Assembly (NCBI RefSeq): GCF_000471905.2
Contig: NW_006494931.1
Location: forward strand, 8,575,093-8,639,092
DNA length: 64,000 bases
Reading direction: 5' to 3'
From: Amborella trichopoda
Lineage: Eukaryota > Streptophyta > Magnoliopsida > Amborellales > Amborellaceae
Made by a program: the position numbers and the translations under genes. Below the pieces are notes generated by a model. It was given only the letters and a program-made list of their open reading frames with translations. It was not told the origin of the DNA and searched no databases. Positions 58,421 through 64,000 of the stretch are shown here, piece after piece (within the stretch, counting starts at the first letter, position 1; the number at the start of each line of letters is the position of its first letter).

Positions 58421-58699
58421 CGTTCATAGGGCTTAGGACCAGGCTGATGAAGGCCACAGATCCCGGCATGCACTTCTTTCAGTACTTGCTTCGCCCTTTT
58501 TGTGTCAATGCATTAAAGGAGGATGTCGTCAAAGGATCGTCGAAAGAGAGCATCCCCATCAAGGAGTGTATTTGGCAGCCATTCTTCGTATATTGTTGCG
58601 CTCAATGCGATCGTTCGACAACCGACCATGTTTAATGAAGTTGATTATGGGTTCCCTCCAATCCTCAACCTACTCGATCTCGACGCATATTGGATCAAA

Positions 58700-59428
58700 G
58701 ATCTCCCCTTATTGTTTCTCAAACTTATCGCCTTGGACCTGCTTCACCTTCTTTGCTGCTTCGAGAGCATCCTTGGAAGCAAGGAGTGCCCTGAATGGAT
58801 AAGGAGGGCATTCTGAGAAAAGAATTCTTTCATCGTTCCCATCTAACTCTTTAACCAGCTCGATGTGCCTCCACTCTGCTACCCATACAGGCGTGGGTTC
58901 TTTCAAGGAGATTTGAATAGTGGCACCGGGCTTGGCAAGGGCATCAACCTGGGAATTCAACCTTCTAGGGATATGCCCTAAGGAAAAGTCATCGAGGTTT
59001 GCCATCAAGGTCTTAGCAGTGTCATGATAAGGCATGAGGCTATCCTTTCTCACATAGTATATCCGTTTGAGCTGCCTTATTACCAGCTCAGAATCATCAA
59101 AAATGGCTAACCGTTCTAGTTCGAGGTCTAAGGTGACTTCAAGCCCTATTATGAGGGCTTGATACTCAGCCTCATTGTGCGAGTCGACCTTTGTCAGAGA
59201 GAAGGACAAGGGAATGACGCCATCTTGAGGGGTCAAAAATACTACACCGGCACCACCTCGTTCAGTTTGAAAGGCCCCGTCAAGGTACATCTTCCAATCA
59301 TAAGTTGGCTCAACGCAAAACACCTCCTCATCGGGGAGGTCGCTCGACAGGGGAGATTCTGCTGAAAAGGGGTGTGCTATCAAGAAATCAGCCAGGGTTT
59401 GGCCCTTGACGACTTTTTTGCAGTACAT
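58700..59428 (-). pseudogene. pol: T4 second (archaeal-type) RNase H
   Basis: An open 239-codon frame: LADFLIAHPF, LPDEEVFCVEPTYDWKMYLDGA, GGAGVVFLTPQDGVIPLSFSL, DSHNEAEYQALIIGLEV, LERLAIFDDSELVIRQLKR, HIPRRLNSQVDALAKPGATI. It keeps Asp (LDGA), Glu (NEAEY) and Asp (FDDSEL); Asp in the last box (QVDALAK). This is the best-preserved domain in the window and places T4 in the Tat clade. Downstream it runs into the integrase linker. Confidence 0.93.
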
Positions 59429-59860
59429 ACATGATGTTGAACTCCATTAGTAATAGCAACCATTTAGCCAAGCACCCTGACAGACAAGGGCGTATCATGA
59501 GGAACTTGATGGGGTCAGCTCTTAAGATAAGCTGCACCTCATGACCGAGCAGATAATGGCGAAGCTTTTGAACCGTGAAGATCAGTGTCAAGCACAGCTT
59601 CTCAATTGGCGGGTAATTATTTTCAGCTCCTCGCATCCTGCGGCTGAGGTAGTACAGAGCGGTTTCTTTCCCTTCCTCATTGTTCTGTGCGAGGAGCGCA
59701 CCAAGCGACTCGTCGAGGGCGATCACATACAAACTGAGGGGCTTTCCTAACACTCGCATGGAGAGTGCCAGGATGTATAGCAAATATTCTTTGATATCAT
59801 CCAAGGCTGCTTGACATGCCTCATCCCATATGAAAGGAGAGTCCTTCTTCAACAGGTGTG
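59390..59860 (-). pseudogene. pol: T4 gypsy RNase H
   Basis: A 154-codon frame: DSPFIWDEACQAALDDIKEYL, GKPLSLYVIALDESLGALLAQ, ALYYLSRRMRGAENNYPPIE, LRHYLLGHEVQLILRADPIK, LAKWLLLLMEFNIMYV. It overlaps the next domain by a frameshift near 59400. Confidence 0.93.
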
Positions 59861-60790
59861 TAAACGACTTACAATGACTTGAGAGTTTGGAAATGAATCT
59901 TTGAATATAAGCAAGTTGTCCTTAAAGAGACCAGAGTTCTCAGAGCGTCGATGGCGGTGGCATTCCTCGAATTGCTCTGATCTTGACAGGTTCGATCTCC
60001 AATCCCCAATAGCTGACAATGAACCCTAAGAATTTCTCTGAACGTACACCGAAGGTGCATTTCAAGGGATTTATCTTAAGCTGATGAAGGCGGAGCTACT
60101 TGAACATCTGCTCAAGGTCATGCATGTGAACATCCTTCTTTTTGGATTTCACCACCAAATCATCCATGTAATACTCCACCTCCTTGTGCAGCATATCTTT
60201 GAAAATGGTGGTCATCGATCACTGATATGTAGCATCTACATTCTTCAATCCAAATGACATCATTGTGTAACAAAAGACCCCTTTGGGAGTCAAGAAGGCA
60301 GTGGCTTCTTCATCGTCTAGTACCACCCCTATCTGATTATACCCTAAATATCCATCCATTAAGGAGAAGAATTAGCAATCGGCCATGGAATCGATAAGCA
60401 TTTCTGTGAACGGTAATGGGAAGTCTTCCTTTGGACAGATAGCATTCAAGTCACGGAAATCAATGTAGACCCTGAGTTGCCTGTTCTTCTTTTTAACTGG
60501 CACAACATTGGCGACCCATTTCGGGTATTTGACCTCCCGAATAAAACCTGCTTCCATGAGTTTAGTTACTTCAGCATCTATTTGCATTTCAAGATCAGGT
60601 CGGAACCTTCTCGATTTTTGCTTTATGGGTTTGAAGAATGGATCAATGCCGAGCTGATGTACCGGACTTAGGGATCGAGACCGAGCATCTAATGATAGTG
60701 TCAGGTGAAGATGTCTCGATTTGCTCGTAGGAAGGTAATATAGTGCTCCTTCTCATCTTACGACATGTTAGCTGAAATAAAAGTTGGCTT
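59861..60790 (-). pseudogene. pol: T4 reverse transcriptase
   Basis: FIREVKYPKWVANVVPVKKK, RVYIDFRDLNAICPKEDFPL, a stop, SLMDGYLGYNQIGVVLDDEE, FLTPKGVFCYTMMSFGLKN, the catalytic YMDD box at 60159-60170, then HMHDLEQMFK and LRLHQLKINPLKCTFGV. Four or more stops and a frameshift near 60590. Confidence 0.93.
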
Positions 60791-61180
60791 CAGGTCATTT
60801 CATCGCCCAAGTTTATTTCCTCAAGATCGTCAGTTGTAGCTGTCTACCCTCTTCCCATTCCTCGGGGGCTTCTTGAACTTCCATCTCATCATCGGTTTGT
60901 GATCCAAGGGGACTTTCATTGACCTCGAATATCCCAACCTTCGAGTTCATAGGTACCCATGCTTTTGACATCTCCACCTCAAATTGTGCTTTGATGGTAT
61001 AGAGCATGGTAGCCACTTCTTCTTCCTCCTTGCTTGAAGAGGGGTTGGTTTTAAGGAGAGGGAGAGTGCAAGGGAAGAGTTATGTGATTCAGCGATCATA
61101 GATACAACCACCACATCATTCTCGTTCTTGCGATCACCATTTCCATATACTCATCGATTCACCATGGGCTTTAGTGAGAT
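60791..61180 (-). other. T4 RT-proximal linker; protease deleted
   Basis: The minus frame at 61016-60813 is acidic (DEMEVQEAPEEWEEGRQ) and corresponds to T1 3650-3860. Directly upstream, at about 61020-61180, sequence jumps to the gag spacer. The KYDVVGHLRK...LDGGS...LGHPWL protease of T1-T3, more than 1 kb, is absent. Confidence 0.75.
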
Positions 61181-64000
61181 GGTAGGTTGTGAGGTAGGCT
61201 TAGGCGATGAAGGTTTGTTTTGAGGCACTGGTTGACTTTGTTGTGCAACCCGTATGGATTAGGGAGGTTGTGAGTATTGGGTAGGTAATGGTTGCGTCAT
61301 CGGACTTGATGCAGACTGGCCAAGTCGTGCAGTCGAGTCCGGTGCGGAATGGTTATATTGAGCGATAGGAGTAGGTATTGGTGCAATAGAGGTTGATGGA
61401 GTTTGAGGGTTTGGAGATGGTTTGAGTGTATGGAACCAATGGTGGTTCCGAGTACCTAAGCAATGGTGGATTGGTCGATGTGTTAGGGTATGGGATGAGT
61501 GGCAGACCAGGGTACTTCAAGAGTCTCGATTTCTGCATGAGAGGCTGTAACTTCTTGTCTGACCTTAGACCGATTGGGTCAGTGTTGGCCACTATTTCAG
61601 AGATCTGCACCATGTGGCATGCTTTGTGGGAATGGAAGTTCTGCCCTCTTGACTCTTTCAGGCGTTGCTCGAAGTCGGGCTCAGGAGGCCTTTGGGCTCC
61701 CTTGGCTTTGGGATTCTTGTGTTGCTTGATAAGCTCCTCAATAGTGGGAGGAGGCTTCTTGTTAGCTCTAAATGCTAAAGCATCTCTAACTGTTAGGAAT
61801 CCGGCTGCTTGGGCCACCGTCTTCCTCAGTTGTTTTCAATGCCGCCTGCTAATGTTGCAACTTTTCAGCTCTTTGTCAAGAGCCTCAAAGTCTGGGCATT
61901 TGAGAGTTGAACCTGCAAAAGACGTATTAGCAGAAGAAGAAGAAGGGTTACAAGAGTCGGGGATAGAAGATGGGCGAGAGATTTTAAGGTTGCCATTCAC
62001 ATTGGACCAATTCGAATAACTTTTAGCATCATCATCGGAATTGGAGGTGGGCAAGGAATCTTTTAGGTCTTCACCCTGCTCGGACCATTGGGGGGTGCGT
62101 TTAATGTCATCACCCTTATCGGACATGTTGGGAATCTGAGTAGAAGAAGGCTCAAGAATGCCCTCTTGGCTAGATTGCGTGTCTTGATCAGTGAAAGCGA
62201 CGGACTCAGGGAAGAAAACCTGCAGGGTTGGCAACGGAGGAAGGGGCTTGAGGAATTCAACCTCAGTCTAAGGTTGAGGGAGTTTCCTCTATCAGTAGGT
62301 GGCCCTTGGTGCTCATCTCCTTTTACCATTTTTATGAACGGGCGCAGGCTGACCAGGTTCACGAAGCTTAAGGGCTGGCCTTGCTTGGCGAACAGCCTCC
62401 CTCTTCATAGACTTCATTCTGTTTCATCCTTGATAGACTTGCCATGGTTGGGAAGTTGAGGATTCGTCAAGATCAGAAGGCTCAGGTGGTGCACTCTCAC
62501 AGGAGGTTTGTGTCTGAGTAACTTCTTGTGTTGGCAGCTATGGTTCGAACGTCATCCCTTAGGATAGTGCTAGTGACGTGTCCTCCTTGGACTTTCTCTG
62601 TGACTATGGCTTGGAAGTCAAAGGACCCCTCTAAATCGTGACCTCGTATCTGGTGATATGGGCACCAGAGGTTGTCAGTCCCTCGAGCGAGATTCCTGAG
62701 TGTCTTGACAGCTTTGATGCGATGATCTCTTCTTGAAGCATCATACGAAATAGCGTTTGAAGAAGGTATGGTGGTAGTTCATTATGACGATACTCTTGCT
62801 TGTCTTCTTCTTGAACTGTCGCCACGTGAGATGATTCAGCTGCCTCAAATGCCTTCTTGAGACTATCAAGCTGTATCTGCCCCTTTTGGATTAAAGCCTC
62901 GATGTGATCCTTGAGAGTGAAGCAAATTCTGAACAGATTGCCCCAACATTCTATGATATGCGCAATAATTCTTGTGGGTGACGAAATCAGCATCTTCTGG
63001 CTTTTTCATCTCAAGCAAGGTGATCATTTGTTGCTCTATCAACATTCGGAGTAAGTCAGGACACACTCCTTATCAAAGCTACAGACTTTCTTTTTCTACT
63101 CTGCCCAATAGTCCTTTCTATAGAGGTTCTGAGGTGGAGGCACCTTATTGTAGGACTGGGATTTTTGTTGGCTTGCCTGAGGTGTCCCCTGAGTATTTAC
63201 AGCGTTCACAACCTTGGAGAAATCCAGAGTTTGAGGTGAGGCCTTCTTGAGGTCTGATACAGTGACAGAAGCACTAATCATTCCTTTATATTGATTGCCC
63301 CGAGAATTGGGACGAACATTACCAGAGCTTCTTTTGTTTTCCCCATTTGATGATGAGGTTCAAAGTTTGCCATGATGCTTAAGGAGGCTCTCTATCCAAA
63401 CTTTTTTGGAGATCAGATCCGATATAGAAGTTGGGTTTGACACCTCGACATGCAGGGAGATTTCTGGCCGCAAGTTGTGCACACATGTTTGGACCGCATC
63501 AATTTCAGGCATGGGGGTAGTTTAGTACGCAACTAGATCTCTCCATCTTGCGATGAATTGATCAACTGGCTCATTTGGGCCCTGGGTTAATGTAAGAAGC
63601 TCAATAGTCTGAACTTCTCTTTCAACTTCATAAAAGCGCTTCTAGAACAAGTGCTCCATTTCTTCTCAGGTCTGTACTAAGTTCGGGGGTAGTCGAGCAT
63701 ACCACTTGAATGATGGCCTGTCAAGAGTTTCAACAAACTGACAGAGAAGAAGCCACCCATCAGCTACTGTCTCTTGACATGCCAAAAAGAAGTGGGCAAT
63801 ATGCTGGTGAGGGGAACTCGTGTCATTGAAGAGTGGGAGTCTCCCCTTCTGCTAATTAAGGGGAAATGGGACCTGATCAATATAAGAGGGATAGGGCTTC
63901 TGATATAGGGCTGTATCTTGCACGCTCAAGATCTGTCTACCTTGCAAACTGTGGATGACCATGGCATCGATGTTAGCTTGTGAGACGTGCTGAGAGGAGG
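61181..64000 (-). pseudogene. gag: T4 gag and spacer
   Basis: The gag core lies right of 63290: FKWYARLPPNLVQT, FYEVEREVQTIELLTL, DQFIARWRDLVAY, SLHVEVSNPTSISDLIS. Then YCAYHRMLGQ (a degraded knuckle), IEALIQKGQIQL, LLQTLFRMMLQEEIIASKLS, PPLPTLQVFFPESVAF near 62230, acidic repeats NMSDKGDDIK, SEQGEDLK, SNSDDDAK (62130-61980), HMVQISEIVANTDPIGLRS near 61590, and Pro-rich LVPY repeats. Frames are broken. It runs off the window before the gag start. Confidence 0.87.

Larger units (their letters stand above)
54941..64000 (-). mobile_element. T4: Tat element, 3' LTR side to right edge
   Basis: In minus orientation: gag (64000 to about 61200), no protease, RT (60790-59900), RNase H (59850-59400), second RNase H (59428-58900), integrase (58420-57430), repeat-rich 3' region, 3' LTR E4. 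The element runs off the right edge. It has one of the best-preserved pol regions in the window but still many stops. Confidence 0.9.

Overview
This window looks like plant nuclear heterochromatin built almost entirely from nested, decayed LTR retrotransposons of the Ty3/gypsy superfamily. I see no host gene, rRNA, tRNA or CRISPR array, and nothing bacterial. The evidence is gypsy protease (PR), reverse transcriptase (RT), RNase H (RNH) and integrase (INT) motifs on both strands, long TG...CA-bounded LTRs, PBS and polypurine tracts, exact 5-bp target duplications, abundant minisatellites, and heavy stop/frameshift load. The host species cannot be named from this sequence.

Layout. T1 is a plus-strand Tat-clade element (gag-PR-RT-RNH-second RNase H-INT) whose pieces lie at 1-4518, 7454-8007 and 18122 to about 22492. 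A 2.9-kb solo LTR (C1, 4519-7453) split its RT exactly after the YVDD motif, and a 10.1-kb gag-only element (G, 8008-18121) split its RNase H. Both insertions have recognisable target duplications. Near 22493 a chromovirus-like element (B, plus strand) begins. B is an internally deleted copy, and its integrase C-terminus was split by T3, a 15.0-kb minus-strand Tat relative (25272-40311, target duplication ACAAG). B resumes at 40312 and ends in its 3' LTR (40425-41829).

From 41830 the order is: a reversed fragment of the C LTR family (41830-43355), a minus-strand LTR of the T3/T4 family (E3, 43356-46669), a Tat protease fragment on the plus strand (T2, 46670 to about 47395), and the E4 LTR (about 47396-54940). 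E4 is interrupted by a small Ogre/Tat-like element H (47634-52188, target duplication AGAGG), which contains a 359-base run of Ns. E4 is the 3' LTR of T4, a minus-strand Tat element running off the right edge (54941-64000).

Most unusual content. T3 has gag and PR but no RT or INT. In their place, on the opposite strand, it carries what looks like a separate transcription unit: a TATA box, a strong hairpin, a 77-codon ORF and an open 214-codon ORF. This resembles the antisense accessory gene known from Grande-type Tat elements. Other points: both Tat integrases carry Lys where the catalytic Glu is expected; four LTRs of one family differ by private minisatellites in the same position; G repeats a GGGCGACAC/GTGTCGCCC inverted motif in LTR and leader. 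All element coding regions here look inactive.
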